DNA of 64,000 nt from Lysobacterales bacterium (GCA_027067055.1 JAMOMK010000114.1:1-64000), one strand, 5' to 3'; shown: positions 50,997 through 60,136, counted from the first letter of the stretch. The notes: generated from the letters alone by a model not told the origin. Program-made: numbers and translations.

Positions 50997-51802
50997 TGAA
51001 CTCTTGTGCTGTTATTATCGTCAACTACAATACTGGGAAATTATTGTCTCAAGTCATAAAGCGTGTATTAAAAGCGAAAGGTGTTGATGAAATTATTATT
51101 GTAGATAATAACTCGACCGATAACAGCATGGAGCTATTACCCGATAACCCCAAAGTTATAAAGTACTTTAGAAAAACTAATGCAGGCTTTGCCAGTAGTT
51201 GTAATTATGGTGCTAAACGTGCCCAATCTGATTTTCTCTTGTTTCTTAATCCTGATTGCTTGGTTCAAGAAGATAGTATAGTTAACACACTAAATTCTTT
51301 TAAGTATAAGCAAAACATTGGTATGGTTGGAGTATGGGTAAAAAATCCTGATGGCACTGAACAAAGAGCGACACGTCGTCGCCTACCAACTTTATGGCGG
51401 GCAATAAAAACCTACTCGAAGTTAGAAAATTTTGCTAAGTTTTGTAGTTGTTTTACTGGAGTAAATTTGAATCACTTACCTATTTCTAAAAAAATCCAAC
51501 AAGTAGAGGCGGTATCGGGAGCTTATGTTTTTATCAAAACTGCAGTGTTTAATGAGGTTGGTGGGTTTGATGAAGATTTTTTCATGCACTTTGAGGATTT
51601 AGATCTATGTAAACGCACCAGTGACGCAGGCTACAATATTTTATTAAACCCGCAAATAGAGGTCGTTCACCACCAAGGTACATCAAGCCAAAGTAATAGC
51701 CATGTTAGTGAATATAAAAAACAAAGCCTGCAAAGATATTTTCACAAGCATTGTTCTGTTTTTTCGTATCATGTGATAAAAATCACCAGTCACTTTCTTT
51801 AG
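50996..51802 (+). CDS. glycosyltransferase family 2 (rhamnosyltransferase type)
   Basis: 268 residues from the ATG overlapping the previous stop (TAATG), giving MNSCAVIIVNYNTGKLLSQV. Motifs: IIIVDNNSTDNSMELL, FRKTNAGFASSCNYGAKRAQ, FLLFLNPDCLV (metal site), GAYVFIKTAVFNEVGGFDED and FFMHFEDLDLCKRTSDAGYN. This is the WbbL-type pattern. It likely adds a deoxyhexose such as rhamnose to the polysaccharide. It converges with, and overlaps by 4 bp, the regulator gene on the other strand. Confidence 0.9.
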   Translation: MNSCAVIIVNYNTGKLLSQVIKRVLKAKGVDEIIIVDNNSTDNSMELLPDNPKVIKYFRKTNAGFASSCNYGAKRAQSDFLLFLNPDCLVQEDSIVNTLNSFKYKQNIGMVGVWVKNPDGTEQRATRRRLPTLWRAIKTYSKLENFAKFCSCFTGVNLNHLPISKKIQQVEAVSGAYVFIKTAVFNEVGGFDEDFFMHFEDLDLCKRTSDAGYNILLNPQIEVVHHQGTSSQSNSHVSEYKKQSLQRYFHKHCSVFSYHVIKITSHFL

Positions 51803-54150
51803 TTATTTAATTTCAATTGGTAATTCTCCAGTAATAGTTGATCATCGTTGGACCAAAATTCTCTTGCTTTGGGTTTTAATTCTTGCATGAGTATAGTTGC
51901 ATTGAAGAAGTCTTCCTGATAGGCAAAATACTTGGCACGAAATTTTAATATTGGATAATCAAAGGTTGATATTTCTTGAACACGATTAATGGTTTTTAAA
52001 TAACTATCCATATCATTTTGCCATTGTAACTCTAAGATTTCATAACCAATATAACTGGCATATAATAAATGGTTGTTACTAATGTAGTAATCCATTAGTT
52101 TTTGTAGCATTGAAATAGCTTTATTACTGTAACCCTCAGCAGCAAAAATATGTGCCTCTATACGTTGCAAATGGTGGCTCATCGATTGTGTTAAAAGAGG
52201 GTATAAGTTTAAATAGTTATTCATTTTTTTCCGAGAGACTACAGCACTGTCTGCTAGAGCCGATAGAAACATATCAATGGCAACAATATATTCAGCATGA
52301 GCAGGGTGGTCTGCAGGGTTTACCTTAACAATATCTAACATTTGAGTAACCGTATGCCTTGCATCATCAAAATTTTTATAAGAAATTTGTAACTCTGCTT
52401 GAATAATTAAAGCCATTATTTTAGCCTCTATATTATCGTAGGTAATACTTAACGAATACAATTTATCAATTTGAATTTTGGATTTGTTTAAGTACCCTTG
52501 TTCATAAAGATTTCGAGCCTTAGATGTATAATAATGCGCCAAAATAATCGGTGAATCAACATGATCTAGCCATTTTTCAGCTTTTTCTAAAGCCAATAAT
52601 GATTGCCCTGTCTCAGCAAGGTCATTATAGATGTTGCTTTTTACTCTATAACTAGAAACTAAACCACTATAGTGTTGTAACCTTTGATATTGCTCTATTG
52701 CCGTTTCAATATAGTTTTTGGCCCCATCATAATTGAATAAATGTTGACTTACTATTGCAAGATTGTGATTAATTTGTGCAATAAGGCTTGGCAAAGGGTT
52801 ATATTTCTCAACAAGTTCTAATTGTTTTTTGATGATTTTCATTGTTTTGGTGCTAATGCCTTGTCTATCTTGAATTAAGGCTTTATTAGAAAGCGATACT
52901 ATAACAGCTTTCATGTCACTTACTTGATTCGAAATCTCTATTGATTTATTTAAATAAGTCTCAGCATCTTCGAGCTTGTTCATGTATATTAAAGTGCGTG
53001 CCTTGACATTGTATAAATCATTTAAATAGTAATCATCAAAAGTATTTAAGTTTTCAATGGTTTTAGATATTGCTAATGATTTTTGAAAATTCCCTAATTC
53101 TGCCTCAACTTCAGCTAATAATAACCATGCAGGGAAGAAAGATTTATTCTGGGAGACAGCAGTTTGTAAAAATTGAGTAGCTTTATTAAGCTCCCTGCTT
53201 CTAGCTGCTGCCAAACCCCTTAGATAACTTTCCAAAATAAAGTCAGAAATTTTAGCAATACGCTCTGAATCAGCAAAGACAACACCTGAGGTAATATTGA
53301 GTTGCTGTATTGCCCATACATCAATTTTTTCAAATAAACTGGTAAGTGTTGTGGCTTGTATCTCGTTATTGGCTAAAACTCCGTGTTTATTTCTAAGGGT
53401 AACTTGAGAAATAAAGTTATTCTTTTGTTTGATGTTTTTAACAATTAGAGAAAAGTCAATATTCTCTGCCTGGGATAACTGTAGGGCTAAAACATTGATC
53501 TTATCCTGTTTAAACCAATCTGCTTGGGGGTTGATCGAATCAATTTCATCGTGTTGCTGTAGTAATTCTGACAAATAATTCAAGCCACCAATATCCAACC
53601 ATTCGTTAGTTTTCTCAGCAGGAATAATGGCAATATTTATGAGTTTCTTAGTAGTTTTTAGTGGCACAATATCGACTATCTTGGCATTAATCGCACTGCC
53701 TAGTCTTGGTTGACTGAAATAGTGATAAAACAAAAAACTTGCAGCCATTACAATAACTATTACAACAACACTAGAGATGATAGTTTTCTGGTTAAACCTA
53801 TGAGAGCTAAACTCCTCTGATTTATTGTCAGTTACTTCAATATTCACTGCCAACCGAATACCTACACCTCTAACTGTTTCAATAATAGACTTGTTACAAT
53901 CAGGGGCATCAAATGTATTTCTTAATCGGGAAATTTGCTTGTTGAGAGCAGAGTCAGTAATAAATTGATTAGGCCAAACTGCGGCTAATAATTCATCTTT
54001 CGTGATTAATTCGCCCTGTCTTTGTAACAAAAACAAAAGCATATCAAAGCTCTTTTTGGTTAAATCAATGGCTCGTGAATTTTTACTTATAGATCGTTGT
54101 TGTGGGTCTATTTCAAAACTTAAGAAACGATAAATTTTATTCGTGTTAAT
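51799..54150 (-). CDS. winged-helix (OmpR/CadC-type) membrane regulator with TPR domain, probable ATT start
   Basis: 783 residues if read from ATT at 54,150; the first ATG (54,042) would cut off the first strands of the DNA-binding domain. The extension reads IYRFLSFEIDPQQRSISKNS, RAIDLTKKSFDM, then LLQRQGELITKDELLAAVWP and NQFITDSALNKQISRLR, a complete OmpR-type winged helix. AGAGGA lies 8 bases before the ATT. A membrane helix (TIISSVVVIVIVMAASFLF) follows, then a long periplasmic part with about ten TPR-like repeats. CadC-like proteins sense outside signals and bind DNA from the membrane. The ligand is unknown. It is divergent from the small exported protein at 54,390. Confidence 0.8.
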   Translation of the reverse strand: MNTNKIYRFLSFEIDPQQRSISKNSRAIDLTKKSFDMLLFLLQRQGELITKDELLAAVWPNQFITDSALNKQISRLRNTFDAPDCNKSIIETVRGVGIRLAVNIEVTDNKSEEFSSHRFNQKTIISSVVVIVIVMAASFLFYHYFSQPRLGSAINAKIVDIVPLKTTKKLINIAIIPAEKTNEWLDIGGLNYLSELLQQHDEIDSINPQADWFKQDKINVLALQLSQAENIDFSLIVKNIKQKNNFISQVTLRNKHGVLANNEIQATTLTSLFEKIDVWAIQQLNITSGVVFADSERIAKISDFILESYLRGLAAARSRELNKATQFLQTAVSQNKSFFPAWLLLAEVEAELGNFQKSLAISKTIENLNTFDDYYLNDLYNVKARTLIYMNKLEDAETYLNKSIEISNQVSDMKAVIVSLSNKALIQDRQGISTKTMKIIKKQLELVEKYNPLPSLIAQINHNLAIVSQHLFNYDGAKNYIETAIEQYQRLQHYSGLVSSYRVKSNIYNDLAETGQSLLALEKAEKWLDHVDSPIILAHYYTSKARNLYEQGYLNKSKIQIDKLYSLSITYDNIEAKIMALIIQAELQISYKNFDDARHTVTQMLDIVKVNPADHPAHAEYIVAIDMFLSALADSAVVSRKKMNNYLNLYPLLTQSMSHHLQRIEAHIFAAEGYSNKAISMLQKLMDYYISNNHLLYASYIGYEILELQWQNDMDSYLKTINRVQEISTFDYPILKFRAKYFAYQEDFFNATILMQELKPKAREFWSNDDQLLLENYQLKLNN

Positions 54151-54389
54151 GATTACTATCCTCTTAAACCACTATATTTTGGCATTTATCAACCATTGGT
54201 TGATTGAAATTCCTTTAATTGTCCTGTAAATGTCAAGTAAAGTCAAACCCTAATTCTTAAAATGAGTTCTGAAATTAAGTTGATTTCTAAAAGAAAATGT
54301 AACTGATTTGTTCGGTTATTACAACGTAAACAGTTACACAATTGGGGTATAAATTATATCCCTCTATATTAAATAAATGGAGGACAAAA
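54151..54389. promoter_or_regulatory. divergent intergenic region, regulator / exported proteins
   Basis: About 240 AT-rich bases containing AACCATTGGTT (54,191-54,201, an inverted repeat) and a GTAACTGATT...AACAGTTAC pair around 54,300-54,337. These could bind the winged-helix regulator, but this is only suggested by symmetry and position. Confidence 0.35.
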
Positions 54390-54677
54390 ATGATGAATAC
54401 TTCATCCTGCCTAAATAAAAAGAAAATATTATATTTAATAATCTTAAGTATTTTTTTAATCACTACTCAAGCAAGTGGCATACCTGACTATGTAATAGAC
54501 AATTATGTTATCTCAAGTGGTGGCAATGTAAGTTCAAATGGCGATTATAGCGTACAGGGCAGTATTGGGCAGCCTGTAACAGCCACTTCAAGTAGTGCTA
54601 ACTATAAGATGCAAAGTGGTTTTTGGCATGAAATACCAGAACTCGTAGAAGAGATATTTAAAGACAGTTTTGAATAA
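54390..54677 (+). CDS. small exported protein, 95 aa, ending in FKDSFE
   Basis: 95 residues from the ATG at 54,390, selected for GGAGG 7-11 bases upstream. A long signal peptide (ILYLIILSIFLITTQASG) is followed by PDYVIDNYVISSGGNVSSNG and DYSVQGSIGQPVTATSSSAN, YKMQSGFWHEIPE. This is the repeat-like segment seen in many secreted proteins that start 'Y-x-I-x-x-x-V-I-x-x-G-G-x'. The C-terminus is IFKDSFE. A related IFGNGFE is near the N-terminus of DGR target 1. The function is unknown; it is followed by another exported protein. Confidence 0.75.
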   Translation: MMNTSSCLNKKKILYLIILSIFLITTQASGIPDYVIDNYVISSGGNVSSNGDYSVQGSIGQPVTATSSSANYKMQSGFWHEIPELVEEIFKDSFE

Positions 54678-54698
54678 TAATTATAGAGGAAAAAAACA

Positions 54699-55673
54699 AT
54701 GAAAAAATTTAATTTAATAACACTATTATTTTTAGTAGTAAGTTTCACCATTTTAGCAGTCCCAGTCGGTAGTAAGTTTAGTTACCAAGGGCAATTACAG
54801 GAAGCGGGTTCATCTGTATCAGGAGTTTATGACATGATATTTTCCTTGCACAACGACTCTGGCAGCACTACAGCTATAACTTTTAATGAAATAAATGATG
54901 TTGTAGTAACAAGCGGCCTATTCAGTGTGGAACTTGATTTTGGAGACCTTCCTTTTGATGGTCAAGAGTATTATTTAGAGATAAAAGTAAAGCAGGATTT
55001 AGCCTTGGCATTTTCTCTTTTAGTACCTATGCAAAGAATAAATACAGTTCCCTATGCTATTCAATCTGCCTTTGTAGAAAACAGCTCTTCTGCTTGGATT
55101 GATGCATTTAGTGGCATTCAACATAATGGTGAAGTGGTAATAGGAAATCTTGTTGCAGATGCAGGAGATACAGTGCAAATTGTATCTGATGCAGGAGATT
55201 CTCCTTTAAGAGTCATTGTTGATACTGTTGGCACTAGGTTTAGGGTTAGTAAAAATGGCGGTGTTGGTGTTGGTAATAATTATAATGATTCTCAAATACC
55301 TGATAATGGCTTGCTGGTCAGAGGACAAGCTAGCCAACAATTGAGTTCTCATGGTTTTGTGAAAGCAGGAACTTTCATAGAGTGTGGCGCAGGGATTAGT
55401 AGTGGTTCAGTTAGGTATTTTAATAATGTCGATAGCAGTGGCGACTTTTCCACCAGCCCTACTGGTGCAGGTGGTAATTGTATAATAACAACACCCTTTG
55501 ATATATCTAATGTTTTTTATGTTGTTAGTGCCGAACATCCTGGTGGTCCGTTTGAATCAAGAACAGCCAGTTGCACTTCAGCATCATCAAGTACTTTGGC
55601 TTGTCAAATAAACCAAGTTAGTTCTGCAGGGGTGACACACCCCAATGGTGTATTACAAATTTTGTTTTACTAA
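54699..55673 (+). CDS. exported protein of unknown function, 324 aa
   Basis: 324 residues with a signal peptide (ITLLFLVVSFTILAVPVG) and AGAGG before the ATG. The first domain reads FSYQGQLQEAGSSVSGVYDM, IFSLHNDSGSTT, VVVTSGLFSVELDFGDLPFD and MQRINTVPYAIQSA. This is a pattern common in surface proteins of many bacteria (x-L-x-G-x-Y-D-x-x-F-x-L ... G-L-F-x-V-x-L-G). The C-terminal part has four Cys (IECGAG, NCIITT, SCTSAS, ACQINQ), likely two disulfides. It probably acts at the cell surface or outside. It is in an operon with the small protein before it (21 bp). Confidence 0.75.
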   Translation: MKKFNLITLLFLVVSFTILAVPVGSKFSYQGQLQEAGSSVSGVYDMIFSLHNDSGSTTAITFNEINDVVVTSGLFSVELDFGDLPFDGQEYYLEIKVKQDLALAFSLLVPMQRINTVPYAIQSAFVENSSSAWIDAFSGIQHNGEVVIGNLVADAGDTVQIVSDAGDSPLRVIVDTVGTRFRVSKNGGVGVGNNYNDSQIPDNGLLVRGQASQQLSSHGFVKAGTFIECGAGISSGSVRYFNNVDSSGDFSTSPTGAGGNCIITTPFDISNVFYVVSAEHPGGPFESRTASCTSASSSTLACQINQVSSAGVTHPNGVLQILFY

Positions 55674-55697
55674 CATGCTTTTGAAAACAAAAAAATT

Positions 55698-56512
55698 ATG
55701 CGGCTAATACTATTAATATGCCTTTGCCTTCAAATGAACAAAAGTTTTGCACAACAAACTTTATACTCCCATGTGGAATTTCAAGAACTGGGATTAAGTT
55801 TTGATATTCCACAAGGATGGAAAGGGCAGTTAACAGATGCAGCAGTTATACTTGGGCACTATCGTCTTGCTGGTTTAATGATTTTAACTGAAAATCAATC
55901 ACAAACAGCAAAGGATTTGAAAAAACTCGCCATGGAAGGTCTGGCTGATGATGGTGTGCAACTCACTCCTGTTGAAGAATTTGATTTGATTGGAGAAAAT
56001 CGAGTCGAAGGTTTCTACCAAGGGACTTTTAGTGGTTTTCAAGTCAAGGCCTATGCCATTGGCTTAATCAATGGCATGAATATTGTCATTCTCACCGAAG
56101 CCAAGCAATTGACAGGTTCGGTAAAATTTTACCAGGCAAAAGAATTAGATAGTTCAAAATTTTGGAGAAACAGGATTGTTGGCTGACATTAAAGTATTTT
56201 AATACCAACACCATGAGTGATGGTGCAGGTGTATCTGAGCAAGTTAGTATCGAACTGTGTGGCAATGGTCAATTCAGTTATTATGCAAATTCTCAAGTTG
56301 GTTTTGGTGCCAACAGTGGTGATTTATCAACGGGCAATCAAAAAAGCAATACTGGATATTATGAAATTAAATTTATTGCTAATAATAGCTATTTAGTTTT
56401 AACTTTTAGCCAAGGTGATGTCTATGAATATTCTCTTTCAAGCAATACTCAAGGCTATACTTTTTTAGATAAAAATCGATATATTCTTACCTCACTTGAA
56501 AGTTGTTATTAA
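55698..56512 (+). pseudogene. exported protein split by a frameshift near 56,180
   Basis: The first frame (55,698-56,186) has a signal peptide (LILLICLCLQMNKSFAQ) and a domain with LGLSFDIPQGWKGQLTDAAV, GLMILTENQS, VEGFYQGTFSGFQVKAYAIG. It ends in SSKFWRNRIVG and TGA. The second frame (from about 56,162) continues WLTLKYFNTNTMSDG, ELCGNGQFSYYANSQ, NTGYYEIKF, YLVLTFSQGDVYEYSLSSN and ends at 56,512. In the kind of protein I know, the W-x-N segment and this beta-rich domain are one chain. A one-base indel would explain the split. The reading is unproven; two overlapping genes remain possible. Confidence 0.6.
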
Positions 56513-58176
56513 GATAGTTTTTTGTATTTAATGCGATGTGGCTGAGGAATATCACCAAAACGGCGCTTGTAATCTTGCTCGTATTCGGTGTAATTGCCTT
56601 CAAAAAACTCCACATGTGATTCGTCTTCAAACGCCAATATGTGTGTGGCAATTCTATCTAAAAACCATCTATCATGAGATATGACCATGACAGAACCGGC
56701 AAAATTTAATACTGCCTCTTCCAAGGCGCGTAATGTTTCAACATCTAAATCATTGGTTGGTTCATCAAGTAATAAAACATTGCCACCAGATTTCAAAACT
56801 TTGGCTAATTGTAAGCGGTTACGCTCACCACCTGATAAGTTTTTAACTATTTTTTGTTGGTCAGCACCTTTAAAATTAAAACGTGATAACCACGCACGAG
56901 TAGGAACGGTGTAGTTACCAATTTTTAAGACTTCTTCACCATCACCGACATCTTGCCACAGTTGTTTGTCATTGCTTAGGTCTTCGCGTGATTGTTTGAC
57001 ATAAGCCAGTTCAACTGTTTCACCAATTTCGACAGAGCCACTATCGGGTTTTTCTGATCCATCAATCATATTAAATAAAGTCGATTTACCCGCTCCATTT
57101 GGGCCAATAATACCAACTATAGCCCCTTGAGGAACTTTAAAACTTAAATCGTCAATCAAGTATTTATCACCAAAAGCTTTAGATACATTCTCAAATTCAA
57201 TAACTTTTTCACCCAACCTTGGACCTTGTGGAATAAAAATTTGATTGGTTTCGTTACGCGATTGAAAATCTTTAGATTGAAGTTCTTCAAAACGTTTTAA
57301 GCGAGCTTTTGATTTGGTGCGTTTACCTTTAGCATTGGAGCGAACCCACTCCAATTCGCTTTGTATTACTTTCATGTGTGAAGCTTCTTGGCGCTTTTCT
57401 TGAATTAAACGGGCTTCTTTTTGTTCCAACCAAGAAGAGTAATTACCTTCATAAGGAATGCCATGACCACGGTCTAATTCCAAAATCCATTCGGCAACAT
57501 TGTCAAGGAAGTACCTATCATGGGTTACTGCCACAATTGTGCCCGTAAAATCTGCCAGATATCGCTCAAGCCATGCGACGGTTTCTGCATCCAAGTGATT
57601 GGTTGGCTCATCCAATAGCAATATATCAGGGGCAGAGAGCAATAATTTGCACAATGCCACGCGTCTTTTTTCACCACCAGATAATACATTCACAGGCTTG
57701 TCCCATTCAGGAAGTCGTAAAGCATCAGCTGCTCGTTCCAATGTTCGGTCTAATTCCCAACCGTTGGCGGCCTCAATTTTATCTTGTAATTCTGCTTGTT
57801 TTGCAAGCAAGTCAGTCATCTCATCATCTGACATTTCTTCACCAAATTTTTCAGAAATGGCATCAAACTCATCCAACATACCTTTGACTTCACTCATGCC
57901 TAATTCAACATTTTCACGCACGGTTTTTTCTTCATCCAATTCAGGCTCTTGCGATAAATAACCAATCTTAATGCCAGGTTGAGGGCGAGATTCGCCATTA
58001 AATTCCTTATCAATACCTGCCATAATGCGAAGAACGGTGGATTTACCCGAGCCATTTAAACCCAAAACGCCAATCTTGGCACCAGGGAAAAAACTAATGG
58101 AAATGTCTTTGATAATTTCTTTATTGGGGGGAACCGTCTTACTTACACGGTTCATGGTATAAATGTATTGTGCCAT
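56509..58176 (-). CDS. ettA: energy-dependent translational throttle protein EttA (ABC-F)
   Basis: 555 residues with two ABC modules and no membrane part. Module 1: VLGLNGSGKSTVLRIMAGID, signature NVLSGGEKRRVALCKLLLSA, PDILLLDEPTNHLDAE. Module 2: GIIGPNGAGKSTLFNMIDGS, NLSGGERNRLQLAKVLKSGG, LLLDEPTNDLDVETLRALEE. The arm domain between helices of module 1 (about 95-140) and the linker with RTKSKARLKRFEELQSKDF fit EttA, which binds the ribosomal E site and slows initiation at low energy. It overlaps the end of the convergent pair by 4 bp. Confidence 0.95.
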   Translation of the reverse strand: MAQYIYTMNRVSKTVPPNKEIIKDISISFFPGAKIGVLGLNGSGKSTVLRIMAGIDKEFNGESRPQPGIKIGYLSQEPELDEEKTVRENVELGMSEVKGMLDEFDAISEKFGEEMSDDEMTDLLAKQAELQDKIEAANGWELDRTLERAADALRLPEWDKPVNVLSGGEKRRVALCKLLLSAPDILLLDEPTNHLDAETVAWLERYLADFTGTIVAVTHDRYFLDNVAEWILELDRGHGIPYEGNYSSWLEQKEARLIQEKRQEASHMKVIQSELEWVRSNAKGKRTKSKARLKRFEELQSKDFQSRNETNQIFIPQGPRLGEKVIEFENVSKAFGDKYLIDDLSFKVPQGAIVGIIGPNGAGKSTLFNMIDGSEKPDSGSVEIGETVELAYVKQSREDLSNDKQLWQDVGDGEEVLKIGNYTVPTRAWLSRFNFKGADQQKIVKNLSGGERNRLQLAKVLKSGGNVLLLDEPTNDLDVETLRALEEAVLNFAGSVMVISHDRWFLDRIATHILAFEDESHVEFFEGNYTEYEQDYKRRFGDIPQPHRIKYKKLS

Positions 58177-58244
58177 GATTCTCTGCTAATTTTTATTGAA
58201 TGCTATCTTACAATAATTACAAGCTAAAATCAGAATAACTTAGT

Positions 58245-58556
58245 TTAAATAAATCCATTGCTAAGATTTTCCTTCTCATTTCTTAATTTAATCATATGTA
58301 AAACTGAAGAATGAAAATTGTCTAATACGAAATTTGCCCAAAATTTACCGTACCAATTGAGTTTTGTGGTCATTTTGTAACTAGTGGTTAACGATAAATA
58401 GGTTTGCCCTTGGTATTCTGATAAATAATAATAACCAGATTTGACGTTCAAGAACTGATCGCCAACAGTGATGTGGGTGTCAAGTTCTGCTATTTTCAAG
58501 GGCTTTTCCTTCTCTGAAGTATTTTTTTGGTATTTCGTGATAAGATAATGATGCAC
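58245..58556 (-). pseudogene. C-terminal fragment of an SRPBCC-like protein (probable remnant)
   Basis: 103 residues. The middle reads FLNVKSGYYYLSEYQGQTYL, SLTTSYKMTTKLNWYGKFWA, NFVLDNFHSSVLHMIKLRNE. This is the last half of polyketide-cyclase/SRPBCC-type proteins of the kind fused to membrane segments (strand ...L-T-T-S-Y-x-I-T..., then helix ending in K-x-R-x-E). The N-terminal half is missing, and the frame begins with an unrelated MHHYLITKYQ. The gene is thus likely a decayed end piece. It is divergent from the HExxH protein, 26 bp away. Confidence 0.5.
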
Positions 58557-58582
58557 TTAAATCAAATCTCTAGAAAGTACCT

Positions 58583-59347
58583 ATGTTTGGATTCTTCAAG
58601 AAAAAACCTTTAATAAAAAGAGAAGATAAGGAATTTCAAATTGCAACTTTTCGTTGGTTAATGAAGAATTGTGATGGTGAATATTTCATCAAACACACGC
58701 AACTTATTTGTCCTTCAAGTGAATTTTTTCCAATTACAATAACAAAAAAAGATACGACTATTAAAGATATATTCCATCAAGTTCAAGTTTTGGCAGGAAT
58801 GGAGCATTGGCAATGTAAACTTCAAAAACAAGAAAAGGATATTAATCCAAATATTGCCCCTACCTTAACAGTCAAAAACAGCCCTTCGAATCCCCTAGGT
58901 ACCTTTGATGATAGCAACACTAAAAACATCATTATTTCTTACAATCCTAGGTTGTCAACAGATCCTATAAATCTTGTAGCTACTTTTGCACATGAACTCG
59001 CACATTATTTAACTGGCGGAATCGAAAAAGAACCTCCCGGTGGATGGGATAACTGGGAGTTCGCAACCGACATCGCTGCAACTTTTTTAGGATTTGGTAT
59101 ATTTCAAGTAAATTCAGCTTTTAACTTTAAACAATTTACTGATGGAGAAACGCAGGGATGGGAAAGTAGTCGGAATGGATATTTAAGTCAAAATGAACAC
59201 ATTTATGCTTTGGCTATATTTTTATTATTAAAAAAAATACCATCAAAAGAAGCCAAACAGTATATAAAGCCTCATCTAAAGAACACTTTAGACAAGGCGA
59301 TAAATGAAATCAAGGATGATGATACAATAATAAAAATACTTTCTTAA
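58583..59347 (+). CDS. conserved protein with an HExxH zinc-peptidase motif
   Basis: 254 residues, no signal peptide. The motif AHELAHYLTGG (about residues 138-148) is a classical HExxH metal site; downstream, EFATDIAATFLGFGIFQVNS supplies an acidic residue that could be the third ligand, giving the pattern of gluzincin-like proteins. The N-terminus FGFFKKKP is basic. A cytoplasmic metallopeptidase or metal-binding protein is plausible. I do not recognise the family by name. Its stop overlaps by 4 bp the convergent repeat lipoprotein gene. Confidence 0.7.
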   Translation: MFGFFKKKPLIKREDKEFQIATFRWLMKNCDGEYFIKHTQLICPSSEFFPITITKKDTTIKDIFHQVQVLAGMEHWQCKLQKQEKDINPNIAPTLTVKNSPSNPLGTFDDSNTKNIIISYNPRLSTDPINLVATFAHELAHYLTGGIEKEPPGGWDNWEFATDIAATFLGFGIFQVNSAFNFKQFTDGETQGWESSRNGYLSQNEHIYALAIFLLLKKIPSKEAKQYIKPHLKNTLDKAINEIKDDDTIIKILS

Positions 59348-60045
59348 TACGGTTGATCATCTCCGCTGTAGTTGATTATTTCAGCATTTTCTATTTCATC
59401 ATCTACCTCAACGCTGTCGTGGACATAAAGTTTGACTTCGCGTTCAAATTCTAAATTACCGTTGATTTCTGCATTTTTACCAAGAACAATTTTTGGTGCT
59501 TTGTTTTTGGAGCTACTAAACCAACCACTGTTGGGTTTGTGTACGATGATGTCATCAACGCTAGAGCCTTTTAATAAGTAGATGTTACCGTTTACAGTTT
59601 CAATGTCACCTTTAATCTCTGAGTGATAAACTTTAATACTGCCATTAACTGTTTCCACATTTTCATGAATAACACAGCCAGAATTAGTTGTGATTGAGCC
59701 GTTAACTGTTTCGACATTTTCTTCGATGTCACAATTGTCGCCTAATTTAATCGAACCATTAACCGTCTCTGCTGATTCTGCTTTGACATTTTCCGCAAAT
59801 GTTACACTGCCATTAACAGTGCTTGCTTCTCCAACTTGGCTATCGGATGATACTCTAACTGAGCCATTAACAGTGGATAAATCACCTACATTAGCATTGT
59901 GTCCAACTTTGATGCTACCGTTGACAGTATCGTAATCTTTGTTAGGGGCATTTGTGCCATCTTCAACAGATTTGCTACCGAGAAATCCAGCACAGGCAGT
60001 CAGTGAAAATAATGAGCCTATAATGATGAGTTTGTATTTTTTCAT
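59344..60045 (-). CDS. lipoprotein with seven TVNGS repeats
   Basis: 233 residues with a lipoprotein signal peptide (YKLIIIGSLFSLTACAG, Cys in TACAG). The mature part has seven repeats of 18-19 residues, each with T-V-N-G-S/N-I/V (for example DTVNGSIKV, STVNGSVRV, ETVNGSIKL). Such regular short repeats with V/I at alternating places form a right-handed beta-helix or DUF4097/bactofilin-like adhesin fold. The end is a polar domain with VHDSVEVDDEIENAEIINYS. It would sit in the periplasm or at the outer membrane. The exact function is unknown. It lies downstream of the rpoH terminator. Confidence 0.8.
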   Translation of the reverse strand: MKKYKLIIIGSLFSLTACAGFLGSKSVEDGTNAPNKDYDTVNGSIKVGHNANVGDLSTVNGSVRVSSDSQVGEASTVNGSVTFAENVKAESAETVNGSIKLGDNCDIEENVETVNGSITTNSGCVIHENVETVNGSIKVYHSEIKGDIETVNGNIYLLKGSSVDDIIVHKPNSGWFSSSKNKAPKIVLGKNAEINGNLEFEREVKLYVHDSVEVDDEIENAEIINYSGDDQPY

Positions 60046-60101
60046 GGTGTTACCTTTTGTTATGTCTTGTTACTTAAACGAATACTATTTAATAATGTTA
60101 C

Positions 60102-60136
60102 AAAAAAAATGGCAACTGTAAAAGTTGCCATTTTTT
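60102..60136 (-). terminator. rho-independent terminator downstream of rpoH
   Basis: AATGGCAACT-GTAA-AGTTGCCATT with A runs on one side and T runs on the other; T-rich on either strand, so it can stop both directions. It lies 20 bp after the rpoH stop, in the minus direction, before the lipoprotein promoter. Confidence 0.88.

Noticed and set aside
54191-54201. AACCATTGGTT as a definite operator of the winged-helix regulator
   Set aside because: A short palindrome in AT-rich DNA is expected by chance; it is only mentioned in the intergenic entry.
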